DNA of 34,088 nt, taken from Acidobacteriota bacterium (GTDB lineage: Bacteria; Acidobacteriota; Blastocatellia; Chloracidobacteriales; Chloracidobacteriaceae). The notes beneath the pieces were generated by a model. The model was not told the DNA's origin and searched no databases. It saw only the letters and a list, made by a program, of their open reading frames with translations. The stretch covers positions 1 to 34,088 of the forward strand of contig JACQXX010000173.1 of assembly GCA_016208495.1 (NCBI GenBank), written 5' to 3'. Shown in pieces: positions 8,801 to 15,272 of this stretch; the first letter of the stretch is position 1, and each line of letters opens with the position of its first letter. A program made the position numbers and the translations under genes.

Positions 8801-8968
8801 CAGTCGTTATGTTTGCTCTTGACGTTGCTCGCGACACCGGTGCTCTATGCCACCTTTGACACGCTGGTTCAGGTCTTTTCCTGGACCAACCTGGTGACTC
8901 AATTCGAAGGAATGAGTGACAGGGTGCGCGGAATGTTTGACAAAAAGCTGGTTCATACAGATGATTAA
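5828..8968 (+). CDS. RND multidrug/metabolite efflux permease (AcrB-like, HAE1-type)
   Basis: A 1046-residue inner-membrane proton-antiport pump of normal family length. It begins AEICIRRPVFATMLVTSLFVIGAF, the typical TM1 of hydrophobe/amphiphile efflux-1 pumps. TM4 carries the conserved acidic pair in GIVIDDAVVVLENIFR. The region ATTLSLVIIFLPVAFMGG and the C-terminal TM cluster (LFGVVKKNSILQIDH and GGQSLCLLLTLLATPVLY) are also typical. Two large periplasmic loops lie at about 35-335 and 565-870. It should form a trimer with the upstream adaptor and the downstream TolC-like channel. Substrates cannot be read from sequence, but the SDR between adaptor and pump suggests a modified hydrophobic metabolite as one possibility. 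The start ATG is weakly supported by a GAG at 5821. Confidence 0.95.
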   Translation: MQKLAEICIRRPVFATMLVTSLFVIGAFAYFRLGVDLFPKVDLPTVTITTRLDGASPEEVESQISKKVEEAVNTISGIDELRSVSAEGVSQVFVTFALERDVDEAAQDVRDRVGRIVGDLPTDVDPPVIEKLDPDAQPVLSLAISANRSPREITDTADKMIKQNLESLSGVGQVIFIGDRKREIQVVLDAQKVASYNLSIDAIKQALGAQNVEIPGGRIDQGQHEVILRTLGRITQVSDFNNIILGSRDGLPIYVKDVGYVEDGIEEPRSLARLDGQQAVVLLIRKQSGTNTVAVVEHIKERLATIQAILPPDYRIQIAQDQSIFITEAFHSVQEHLVLGGILAAIVVLVFLGNWRSTIISAIAIPVSIISTFALMYAMGFTLNRMTMLALTLSVGIVIDDAVVVLENIFRFVEEKNMSPMEAAKEATADIGLAVLATTLSLVIIFLPVAFMGGIVGRFMSSFGFTSAFAILVSMLVSFTLTPMLCSRFLKAEHKHEGEPAKSRSGGLYGMIDRSYTSMLKFSLKHPILVIVVSVVVVVSVVPVFQIIGKDFLPQDDQSRFEVLVKLPEGNSLVSAQERITQIEEEIKKIPHVIHVLSTIGGDEQRRVTRATLSVELKPISERKESQPKLMDLARKTLAKFSDIGIQIQNPAAITGGGQTNADVQYVIRGPEIETLTAASANLMGYMRNIKGVVDVDSNLEVGKPEMRAIINRPKASDLGVNVASIASALRTMVAGEVVSSYREGDDRYDIRLRVEPADRDSSVALLRTYVPSSKLGNVPLSNVVAMLDGTGPAQINRYNRQRQVTVTANLQLGQSQSVVLTEIEKKIKELNLGPQYTAAPQGRSRELGRAAQNFALAFILSFVFMYMILAAQFESFLHPVTILLSLPMAIPFALLSLVPFGQTLNIFSALGILMLFGVVKKNSILQIDHINTLRAEGMPRFEAIVAGCQDRLRPILMTTLALVAGLIPMAVGQGAGSGALRSVAIIVIGGQSLCLLLTLLATPVLYATFDTLVQVFSWTNLVTQFEGMSDRVRGMFDKKLVHTDD

Positions 8969-8984
8969 AACAATCGTTTTAATC
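8963..8984 (+). terminator. AT-rich hairpin overlapping the RND stop codon
   Basis: GATTAAAAC (8963-8971) and GTTTTAATC (8976-8984) form a perfect 9-bp stem with a 4-nt loop. The stop codon TAA (8966-8968) lies within the left arm. It is AT-rich with no downstream T-run, so it is a weak terminator at best; it may stabilise the 3' end of the permease transcript. Confidence 0.45.
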
Positions 8985-9017
8985 GTTCGTTTAACTATTG
9001 TATCGCGGTTTGAATCG

Positions 9018-9060
9018 AGGGCCTGAATCAATAAACTACGCAATCACGCGTTCAGGCCCT
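9018..9060 (+). other. GC-rich 10-bp inverted repeat ahead of the TolC gene
   Basis: AGGGCCTGAA (9018-9027) and TTCAGGCCCT (9051-9060) are perfectly complementary with a 23-nt loop. The hairpin ends 6 nt before the Shine-Dalgarno (AAAGGAG, 9066-9072) of the TolC-family gene. No U-tract follows, so it may be an attenuator or processing hairpin that tunes channel expression relative to the pump. Confidence 0.6.
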
Positions 9061-9081
9061 GAGTAAAAGGAGTCATTTGGC

Positions 9082-10953
9082 ATGTCTCACCCATCATCTT
9101 CCCGCCGGGCATTACGGACAGCAACTGCTGTTTTTGGTCTTGGGATATCACTTTTGGTTCCACACTCCCCGTTGATGGCGCAGGATCTGGCCGCCCATCA
9201 ACCAGGAACAGGCATTGTGGTTCAGTCACCAGCGCCCGCATCAGATCCTTCGCCGCAATCCCAATCAAGCGACGCCGCCGAACTCGCACGCAAACAGGCT
9301 GAAAATGAACCGCGTATCGGCGTGACCCCAGGTCGTTCAATGGGGTTGAGTTTGCAAAACGCGATTTTGATGGCGCTGGCCAAAAATCCGGACATTGAAA
9401 TCCAGCGGGTGGCGGTGCAGCAGGCGAATTATGATTTCGCCCGGTCGCGTGGCGCCTATGATTTGTTTCTTTCGTCGTCATTTTTTTATGAGACCAAAGC
9501 CGTGCCGACCGCATCGTTAATCGGAGGTGCTGGTGATTCGGGCGCGGTCACAACCGACACCTTTAACCAGACGCTCAATTTTAAACAGTTATTTAAATCA
9601 GGTGGGACGCTCTCGGTTGATTTCAATAATGGTCGTACCTCGACAGACAACGCGTTTACAGCGTTAAATCCCACGTACAATTCACAACTGAGTGCCACAT
9701 TCACTCAGCCGCTTCTAAAAAACTTCAAACTCGACAGTGCGCAGCGCCAAACGTTGCTGACCAAAAAACGGCTCGATATTTCTGATTCCCAGTTTCGGCA
9801 GCGTGTGATTGATATCATTGCCAATGTTCAGCGTGCCTACTGGGATCTGGTCTTTGCCAAACGGGATGTCGAAATCAAGGAAGAAGCCGTTAATCTGGCT
9901 CGCACCCAACTTGAACAAAACAAACGTTTTGTAGATGCTGGTACATTGGCGCCGGTTGAAATTGTTTCGGTTGAAGCCCAGTTGGAACAGCGCCAGGAAG
10001 ATGTTCTGATTTCGCTCGAACAGCTTACCCGGGCTGAAAATGCTCTCAAAAAGCTGATTTTGGAAAATCGAACTGACCCAATGTGGAATGAAGCGGTGTC
10101 TCCAACCGAGAAAATTCAACTGGAGCCGATCAGTTTTACCGTCACCGACGCAGTTGAAACCGCGCTCAAGAACCGACCCGAAATGGAACAGTTCCGGTTT
10201 CAGGGCGAGTTAAACAAAATCGAAACCGACTACTTTAAAAACCAGCTCAAACCACAGGTTGACCTGATCGCCAGTTATTCCCTGGCCGGGTTGGCTGGCA
10301 CCGTGCTTCCACCGCGGAATCCGTTTAGCGGGGGGTTCAACGCGGCGATTCTGGAACGGGTGAATTTGTTATCTTCGCAGCTTGGGGTTACCCCGGTGGT
10401 GATTCCACCATCAGGTCAAATTCCAGACTTTTTCTCCGGCGGATTGGGACAAAGCCTTGGAAACCTGTTTTCACGCAATTTCCGGGATGTGCGGGTTGGG
10501 GTTCAGTTTACCTTTCCGTGGCAAAATCGCGCCGCCAAAGCCGATTTGGGACGCTCACAGGCCCAAACCCGGCTCACCGAAGTTCAGCAAATCAAACAGG
10601 AATCCCAAATCGAATCAGAAGTTCGAGATGCGCTGCAGTCGGTTCAAACCGCTTCCAAGCGGGTCCAGGCGGCCCGGGCATCGCTCAAAGCCTCGGAATC
10701 CCAACTCGCCAGCGAAAAACGTCGTTTCGAAGTCGGTGAATCAACGACTTTTCTGGTGCTTGACCGTCAAAAAGCGCTTTCCGAAGCCCGTGGTCGCGAA
10801 TTACGTGCCATGACCGACTACAACAAAGCTGTGGCCGAATTACAGCGGGTGATGTCTATCACGCTCTCAGCTAACCGGTTACAGGTGAGTCCAGCTCAGG
10901 AAATCCAACCTTCTACCGCTGATACTGGCGGCCAGACATCTGACAAACCATAA
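9082..10953 (+). CDS. TolC-family outer-membrane efflux channel
   Basis: A 623-residue outer-membrane factor. A signal peptide runs to about residue 34 (FGLGISLLVPHSPLMAQ), followed by a low-complexity Pro/Ser/Gln linker (about 35-80). Two OEP domains follow. The first contains LSLQNAILMALAKNPDIEIQR (split here as LSLQNAILMAL then AKNPDIEIQR) and a long helix RAYWDLVFAKRDVEIKEEAV. The second contains AVETALKNRPEM and the paired helix around DALQSVQTASKRVQAARASL. It is longer than Escherichia coli TolC because of the linker and an insertion around 400-470. The start is supported by AAAGGAG at 9066-9072. It lies 113 nt after the permease and completes the tripartite pump; two hairpins lie in that gap. 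Confidence 0.92.
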   Translation: MSHPSSSRRALRTATAVFGLGISLLVPHSPLMAQDLAAHQPGTGIVVQSPAPASDPSPQSQSSDAAELARKQAENEPRIGVTPGRSMGLSLQNAILMALAKNPDIEIQRVAVQQANYDFARSRGAYDLFLSSSFFYETKAVPTASLIGGAGDSGAVTTDTFNQTLNFKQLFKSGGTLSVDFNNGRTSTDNAFTALNPTYNSQLSATFTQPLLKNFKLDSAQRQTLLTKKRLDISDSQFRQRVIDIIANVQRAYWDLVFAKRDVEIKEEAVNLARTQLEQNKRFVDAGTLAPVEIVSVEAQLEQRQEDVLISLEQLTRAENALKKLILENRTDPMWNEAVSPTEKIQLEPISFTVTDAVETALKNRPEMEQFRFQGELNKIETDYFKNQLKPQVDLIASYSLAGLAGTVLPPRNPFSGGFNAAILERVNLLSSQLGVTPVVIPPSGQIPDFFSGGLGQSLGNLFSRNFRDVRVGVQFTFPWQNRAAKADLGRSQAQTRLTEVQQIKQESQIESEVRDALQSVQTASKRVQAARASLKASESQLASEKRRFEVGESTTFLVLDRQKALSEARGRELRAMTDYNKAVAELQRVMSITLSANRLQVSPAQEIQPSTADTGGQTSDKP

Positions 10954-10988
10954 GGTTATCGGGTTGAAGACATCGGGCTGAAGAATTC

Positions 10989-11040
10989 GGGCTGAAGAAT
11001 TTGGGGACTTCCCCCATTTTCTTCAGCCCCTTTGTTTTCT
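10989..11040 (+). terminator. Rho-independent terminator closing the efflux locus
   Basis: GGGCTGAAGAA (10989-10999) pairs perfectly with TTCTTCAGCCC (11019-11029), with a further GGGG (11003-11006)/CCCC inner stem. The stem is followed by CCTTTGTTTTCT. A second, unpaired copy of the GGGCTGAAGAA unit precedes it at about 10975-10985, so the terminator is built from the same GGGCTGA unit found in the intergenic arrays at 17100-17245 and 22663-23206. Confidence 0.8.
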
Positions 11041-11146
11041 GCCATCATTCTTCCAATCAGTTCACCTATCACGATCTTCAACTATTTTTTACTCCAAAAA
11101 TCAAGATTTTGAGTTGAAATTTAAAGCCAGCCTCAGTAGGGTGTCA

Positions 11147-11228
11147 CAACGTTACGCGTTGCAGCACGGTGAACGTCTTTCTTTGCAAGCTTAAACAAGC
11201 TTTTTGGCCAACGGTGATTGTCACCGTG
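11147..11228 (+). promoter_or_regulatory. Candidate structured leader of the 11255 gene
   Basis: Several small hairpins are possible: AAGCTT (11187-11192) with AAGCTT (11197-11202) followed by TTT, and ACGGTGA (11211-11217) with TCACCGT (11221-11227), a 3-nt loop. CACGGTGA at 11165-11172 could pair with the same right arm instead, giving mutually exclusive structures like an attenuator. The rest of 11041-11254 holds no gene. The role is speculative. Confidence 0.3.
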
Positions 11229-11254
11229 GAATTGTCGCGTAGCGCTCCCTAAAC

Positions 11255-11854
11255 ATGAGCAAGATCAAGAATCCGGTTGAAAAGAAGCATCTTTCCCTGG
11301 TCAGAGACCGCTATGTGTTGGCTGAATATCCGCATGCCTTCCGTCGCCAATGGCCACAGAAGAAGAAAATTGCCACCCGCAAAGTGCGGCATGCCTTAAA
11401 CCAGCTAACCCATCAAACCATTGCCGGTGATGATCTTGAAGCCGGTGAAGCCAGATTTGACAAAGGCTTTTTCAACCGCCGCCAAAAGTTGACCAAATGG
11501 GGAACGCTTCCTCTTGGAGAGCAAATCAAGCGGACTTCAGACTTTCGCCTGGTCAGGTTCGCCTGGAACTACTTCAAAGAACCCTATGATTCACTCAAAC
11601 ATCGGGAAGGGTTTAAACGGGTCATTGAAACCCTGGTTCATGGAAAAACGGAGGTCTCAGCCAAACAGGCAACCTGGGTCAGATATTGGCTGATTGCAGA
11701 ACAGGTTGAAGCGAACCGAATTATCCATCCTAAATACTTTTCCTGGCGTTTGGGGAGAGCCAACTGGCTGGCGGCTTTTTTTGCCGATGAACCAGCCTAT
11801 CGCACGTTGCTCCAGGACTGGGTTGAGAGTTTTGACCTGGAGGTGATGGGTTAG
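11255..11854 (+). CDS. Hypothetical basic/aromatic protein, 199 aa
   Basis: I do not recognise this family. The 199-residue product is soluble, with no signal peptide or membrane segment. It is rich in Lys/Arg in its first 80 residues (PQKKKIATRKVRHALNQL) and in Trp/Phe/Tyr later, ending in an acidic segment (LQDWVESFDLEVMG). The predicted character is mainly alpha-helical. No clear Shine-Dalgarno precedes ATG 11255, and 214 nt of possibly structured leader lies upstream. It ends 20 nt before the zincin-like gene, so the two are probably co-expressed. The basic N-terminal half could bind nucleic acid, but nothing proves it. Confidence 0.65.
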   Translation: MSKIKNPVEKKHLSLVRDRYVLAEYPHAFRRQWPQKKKIATRKVRHALNQLTHQTIAGDDLEAGEARFDKGFFNRRQKLTKWGTLPLGEQIKRTSDFRLVRFAWNYFKEPYDSLKHREGFKRVIETLVHGKTEVSAKQATWVRYWLIAEQVEANRIIHPKYFSWRLGRANWLAAFFADEPAYRTLLQDWVESFDLEVMG

Positions 11855-11874
11855 ATTTTGAAAAGGGTAAATTT

Positions 11875-12510
11875 ATGAACCGCAAATTGACCACCTGGCG
11901 AAAGAACCGAAAACTCGGAGATGTGGCTGGTGGTCGAAAATGGCCAAAAATCGAAGACTGGATTATCAACCGGGAACATCCACTTCGGCCTCCTGTGGCT
12001 GGTGACAACCTGCCGCTGTTGATTGAAGAAAACCCATCGCGCGATTTCTTTTTTCCGGTTACCGCTCAGGAAATGCTGGCATGCCTCAAAAAATTCCCGA
12101 AATCAGACACCCACGGAATCACTCACCTTTGGTTCAAACGCCTTAAAAAGAAGGCACTTCTCAACTTTCGACGTCCGCTGGCTGAGTACATTGCTGGAAG
12201 CGGCGTGTATGTAATTGTTCTTTATCCCTGGCCAAAAGACATGCTGTTGCGATTTGGACCGCACCGTCCCAGCACGAAAATCCTGCGAAGTTATGCTCGT
12301 TGGACAACTGAGTTGATTCACCAGGACGGCGGCTGGTTTTTGCGATGGGACAGCGAACCACTCCGCGATTTTTATCTGAATGGTTTACTGGGGCACGAAA
12401 TTGGTCACCACCAGGACCCAAAGCTGTTGAGTAAAGCCAATGCCCGACACCGTGAAGAAACCGCCGAACAGTATGCCTTGCAATGGATTGCCCTAACTTC
12501 AAAATGGTAA
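11875..12510 (+). CDS. Putative zincin-like metalloprotein (HEXXH motif)
   Basis: The 211-residue product carries GHEIGHH at residues 173-179, which fits the HEXXH zinc-binding signature (His174, Glu175, His178). About 17 residues later comes EETAEQYAL (194-202), like the E..A[DE].YA segment that supplies the third ligand in many gluzincin-like proteases. No signal peptide is present, so it is probably cytoplasmic. The first 35 residues are basic. The family is not one I can name; small cytoplasmic zincins often sit in toxin-antitoxin or phage-regulation loci (M78/IrrE-like), but the rest of this sequence does not clearly match them. It follows the 199-aa gene by 20 nt and overlaps or abuts the next gene at ATGGTAA (12504-12510), which suggests translational coupling. 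Metalloprotease activity is inferred from the motif alone. Confidence 0.7.
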   Translation: MNRKLTTWRKNRKLGDVAGGRKWPKIEDWIINREHPLRPPVAGDNLPLLIEENPSRDFFFPVTAQEMLACLKKFPKSDTHGITHLWFKRLKKKALLNFRRPLAEYIAGSGVYVIVLYPWPKDMLLRFGPHRPSTKILRSYARWTTELIHQDGGWFLRWDSEPLRDFYLNGLLGHEIGHHQDPKLLSKANARHREETAEQYALQWIALTSKW

Positions 12511-12929
12511 ACCCAATGAATAACATTCAAAACCTTTTCACTCTTATTCGAGACTACCAGAATGCAGTTCGAACAGCCGTCACACTCCTTGAAGCGTCAG
12601 GTATTGCCAGACCAACAAGCTCCACTGCCTGGGTTGGAGTTGACATTCCCGAAATTGGGGAACTGTCAGGGGGCGTGCCATATTTTAAGCACGGGTTTGG
12701 CTGTGCGGTTTATTTGCCATCTGGGAAAGTGGACTTCGATTTTGGCGACGAAGGGCAAATTGACGGTTTCACCTGTAATCGGCTTCTGGGATTTGTAAAT
12801 GGACAGGTGGCAAGATACGGATTGGCGTCAGTTCAAGCCTTTGAAGCCACGTTTCAAGCTGCGGTGCAAACAGGCGACATCGTGCCTTCGGGGTACATTT
12901 TGTGCTATCTGAGAAATGATTTCGTTTGA
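12504..12929 (+). CDS. DUF6896-like small protein
   Basis: A product of about 141 residues. The start could be ATG 12504 (overlapping the previous stop), 12516, or 12483. None has a Shine-Dalgarno, so coupling to the upstream gene is likely. The core YFKHGFGCAVYLPSG then VDFDFGDEGQIDGFTCNRL resembles the HG.GC.V....G..D.DFG..G.IDGFD..RL pattern that I associate with DUF6896, from memory and not from a search. Proteins of this type are small, cytoplasmic, and often found as single genes next to polymorphic toxin or immunity genes. No catalytic motif is visible. Confidence 0.65.
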   Translation: MVNPMNNIQNLFTLIRDYQNAVRTAVTLLEASGIARPTSSTAWVGVDIPEIGELSGGVPYFKHGFGCAVYLPSGKVDFDFGDEGQIDGFTCNRLLGFVNGQVARYGLASVQAFEATFQAAVQTGDIVPSGYILCYLRNDFV

Positions 12930-12957
12930 GAATCTCTTTTAGGTCAAGAGCGGTTCT

Positions 12958-13200
12958 CGCCCGGATGGGCGGTGGAAAGTAGCCGGAGGGAAGCCTGCTT
13001 TGAGGCGCACCCTCCGGAATCCAAGAACAGACAATTTCGCGCCCGGATGGGCGCTGGACTAAAACCTCTGCGTCAATCTTGAACCTGAATCAAACATATC
13101 GTCCAGCGCCCATCCGGGCGCAAGACGAGACTGAACAGATCCGGTGGTAGCGCTCAAAGCAGCGCGACCACCGGCTACTCTCCAGCGCCCATCCGGGCGG
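12958..13200. repeat. Nested palindromic REP-like cluster
   Basis: Four copies of a CGCCCGGATGGGCGCTGGA-type unit are arranged as two direct (12958-12976 and 13039-13059) and two inverted (13101-13121 and 13181-13200). The middle pair is a perfect 21-bp inverted repeat with a 41-nt loop; the outer pair encloses it. Two further hairpins lie between: CCGGAGGG (12983-12990)/CCCTCCGG (13010-13017), and CCGGTGGT (13141-13148)/ACCACCGG (13167-13174). AGTAGCCGG (12979 on) is also complementary to CCGGCTACT (13171-13179). It fills the gap 12930-13249, with no gene. ACCACCGGCTA is also found in the larger elements at 22857-23086 and 28769-28990. Confidence 0.85.
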
Positions 13201-13249
13201 GGATAGTCAGGCCCACAAGATTGTTCCATGATAGAAATTTGAGGGAAAA

Positions 13250-13711
13250 ATGCTTGAACTCGACAACCCACGGTGGAACGAATTAGACAATGCCTATGAC
13301 ACCTTTTACTCCACTCAAGATTTCCTTCGGCGGTTATGGGCGGAGGCGCCAAATATTTCATCGGGTGAGTGGGCTGATTTCCTTGGTTCACTGTGCGCTG
13401 GAGGGCAGGTTCCCTCGGCTTCATTTGCTGCGATTCCACACGTGATCGAGGTTGCCAAACTTCGAAAACCCCAGGAACGGCCCATGTTTATGCTGGCGGT
13501 TTGTCTGGTTGAAGGCAATCGCCAGCGAAACAATGCACCAATTCCGCACGATCTGGAAGAAGCGTACCGGCAAGCAATTGAAGCAACCCCGCCGCTCCTG
13601 CTTGAGTGTCTGGCGCTTGATTGGGAATCGGAAAACCTCAGAATTTTGATGGCGACGCTGGCGGCCATTCAAGGGAAATTTGATGTTGTAGAGTTGTTAA
13701 TACCTGAATAA
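13250..13711 (+). CDS. HEAT-like/immunity-type small protein
   Basis: A 153-residue soluble protein. Its start is supported by GAGGGA 5 nt before ATG 13250. The layout W..LD.AY....DFLRRLW then EWADFLGSLCAGGQVPSAS and FAAIPHVIEVAKL resembles a family of small alpha-helical, HEAT-like proteins with the pattern of a Gly-x-(V/Y)-x-A-S-x-A-A-x-P-x-(L/V). Such proteins are frequent, unattached to an operon, in Actinobacteria and Myxobacteria, and are often annotated as immunity or hypothetical proteins. The assignment is from pattern memory. The second half (residues 85-153) is helical with acidic patches. It lies just after the palindrome cluster. Confidence 0.7.
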   Translation: MLELDNPRWNELDNAYDTFYSTQDFLRRLWAEAPNISSGEWADFLGSLCAGGQVPSASFAAIPHVIEVAKLRKPQERPMFMLAVCLVEGNRQRNNAPIPHDLEEAYRQAIEATPPLLLECLALDWESENLRILMATLAAIQGKFDVVELLIPE

Positions 13712-13735
13712 GCAGATTGAAAGGCAATCAATCCA

Positions 13736-14062
13736 ATGGGTTGGGTTACAGACGCACTCAAAGAACTCAAAGCTGGAAACACGGTTCAAATCCGTCCACA
13801 AGGTGGTTCCATGCGAGGCCGAATTGAAAGCGGTCAGCTCGTCACGCTCGAACCAGTTACAGGAACAGAAGTTGCGGTCGGTGATGTGGTTTTGGTTCGC
13901 TGGAAAGAAAACTACCTGCTGCATCTGGTCAAAGCCATTCAGGAAGAGCAAATCCTGATTGGAAACAACCTTGGAAAAGAAAACGGGTGGGTATCCGTCA
14001 ACGACATTGTGGCCAGGGTCGTTGAATCAGACCTTCGAACAAACCATTCAGAATCTGAATGA
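13736..14062 (+). CDS. S24/S26-fold peptidase-like protein
   Basis: A 108-residue protein whose sequence QIRPQGGSMRGRIESGQLVTLEP then VGDVVLVRWKENYLLHLV matches the signal-peptidase/LexA-like (S24/S26) fold. A Ser in GGSM (about residue 25) sits in the nucleophile position and a GDVV strand follows. The usual catalytic Lys is uncertain; Lys59 in VRWKENY or Lys68 in HLVKAIQ are candidates. No transmembrane helix is present, so it is not a normal signal peptidase; it may be a cytoplasmic auto-processing domain or a non-catalytic relative. It starts 25 nt after the previous gene. Confidence 0.8.
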   Translation: MGWVTDALKELKAGNTVQIRPQGGSMRGRIESGQLVTLEPVTGTEVAVGDVVLVRWKENYLLHLVKAIQEEQILIGNNLGKENGWVSVNDIVARVVESDLRTNHSESE

Positions 14063-14080
14063 AAGTCAATCTGGATAAGT

Positions 14081-14587
14081 ATGAATATCAGGTGGAATGA
14101 AATTCTATCAAACAAAGTCTTTTGGTCGGGCTACTATGCTCAATCAGAAGATACTCTTGAATTCCCATTGATGTGGCTTCAGCACTTCGGGTTAAATCAA
14201 TAATCAAACTTTGACCAGGAAGAATTAAATACAGCTAACCTCCCGGTTGATATTTTGCTCACCCAATATTCTCAAAATCAGTGGGAAGCCACATTTGATC
14301 AAGTTTATTTTCCTTTGCTACTCGAAAAATATTCACCGGTTACAGTTGCAGATGATCTTGCATTTGCACAACTCATGTTCCTAAAGGAACGGAAAGCAAC
14401 GGGTATCTTTAGGGAAAATGAAATTGAGCAATATTCCCAGATACTTCCCCTGTTCTCAGAAAAGCTTGTTTGGTTTGAAGATACCCAGTACGGGTGGGTA
14501 AACAAGGGTGGGTATTCACTCCGAAGTTATCATCCTGGAAACCTCAAAGTATTGAAGGCACTCCAGGATTTTTTTCGATCATTTTAG
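14081..14587 (+). pseudogene. Small gene interrupted by an in-frame stop
   Basis: ATG 14081 opens a 40-codon frame ending at TAA 14201-14203. The same frame continues without another stop from 14204 to 14587 (SNFDQEELNTANLPVDILL then LTQYSQNQWEATFDQVYF and so on). Joined, the two parts would give about 169 residues of ordinary composition, so the ochre codon most likely broke a real gene. If the second half were translated alone it would have to start at TTG 14255 without a recognisable ribosome-binding site. The family is not recognised; the second half is acidic/aromatic with YGWVNKGGYSLRSYHPGN near its end. It lies among immunity-like genes. A base-calling error at 14201-14203 is the alternative. 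Confidence 0.6.
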
Positions 14588-14630
14588 ATATCCATTGGGG
14601 GAGCCTCCAGGACAGTCAGGCTATTTTCCT

Positions 14631-15149
14631 ATGAACTACTACAAATACACCGACGAAGAAAGTCTCATTGGCCAGGGCACGCGCTATGTTGAAGTCAGCA
14701 ACCGGCGGGCGATGCGTGAAGTTACAGTGAACGGAGATCTGTTTTTAGGCTCCAACATTTGTTACCCGCGTTGGGGCTTGATCCTCGCGGAGGGTGCCAT
14801 TGACTATGATGGGATTGAGGAAATAACCGCGATTTCACCAGAAGAATTTGATGCCGTGTGGGCCAAACACCTGATGCACAATGCAGGTCGCTGGGCGGTT
14901 ATAAAACGGGCCTACCCAATTGATACCCAGGTCCAGGGATCGATTGCTGCGTTCTTCCCGCAAGGAGTGATTGTTGACCTTGGTGATAGCAGTACACTCG
15001 GGGTGGCAAATTACGCTGCCTGCAAAGCCTCCACCAACCCCAAGGGGATTTGGGCCAAACAGCAGATGAGTGCTGTTGTCCAGGGCTATGATGAACTCAA
15101 TCACTGGCTGGTACTCGACAAACCTCAGGTCCACAATGACCAGCGTTGA
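14631..15149 (+). CDS. DUF6881-like/S1-like fusion protein
   Basis: A 172-residue product from ATG 14631; an upstream TTG at 14595 would add 12 unconvincing residues. Residues 1-80 (YYKY then RYVEVSNRRAMREVTVNG and ISPEEFDAVWAKHL) resemble DUF6881-type proteins, which have a (Y)-(E)-V-R-.-V-.-(V) strand pair and an ISxEEFExVW ending. Residues 100-172 (VQGSIAAFFPQGVIVDLGD then LGVANYAACKAS and VVQGYDELNHWLVLDKPQV) look like an S1/OB-fold domain with the FPQGVIVDLGD strand typical of S1-like modules. Both parts are recalled patterns, not searched. Such small two-domain proteins are plausible immunity or RNA-binding proteins. Confidence 0.7.
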   Translation: MNYYKYTDEESLIGQGTRYVEVSNRRAMREVTVNGDLFLGSNICYPRWGLILAEGAIDYDGIEEITAISPEEFDAVWAKHLMHNAGRWAVIKRAYPIDTQVQGSIAAFFPQGVIVDLGDSSTLGVANYAACKASTNPKGIWAKQQMSAVVQGYDELNHWLVLDKPQVHNDQR

Positions 15150-15237
15150 GGTTGATTGAGCCAAAATCAAAGGACTTACAAGACTGAAAGGACTTAAAGA
15201 ACAAAGATCGAAGGACCAAAACCTGAAGATCATCCAA

Positions 15238-15272
15238 ATTCTTCATTCTCAATTCTTCATTCTTCATTCTTC
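15238..15272. repeat. ATTCTTC heptamer array
   Basis: Five consecutive 7-nt units of ATTCTTC (the second is a variant, ATTCTCA) lie between the convergent ends of the 14631 and 15257 genes. The stop codon of the minus-strand kinase and its last residues (MKNEE) are encoded inside this array. Confidence 0.8.

Noticed and set aside
9044-9514. 156-residue minus-strand ORF
   Set aside because: It lies opposite the clear TolC-family gene and has no recognisable domain.
10989-11040. Part of a mobile element end
   Set aside because: The strong stem followed by a T-rich stretch right after the operon is better explained as a terminator, although built from the repeat unit.
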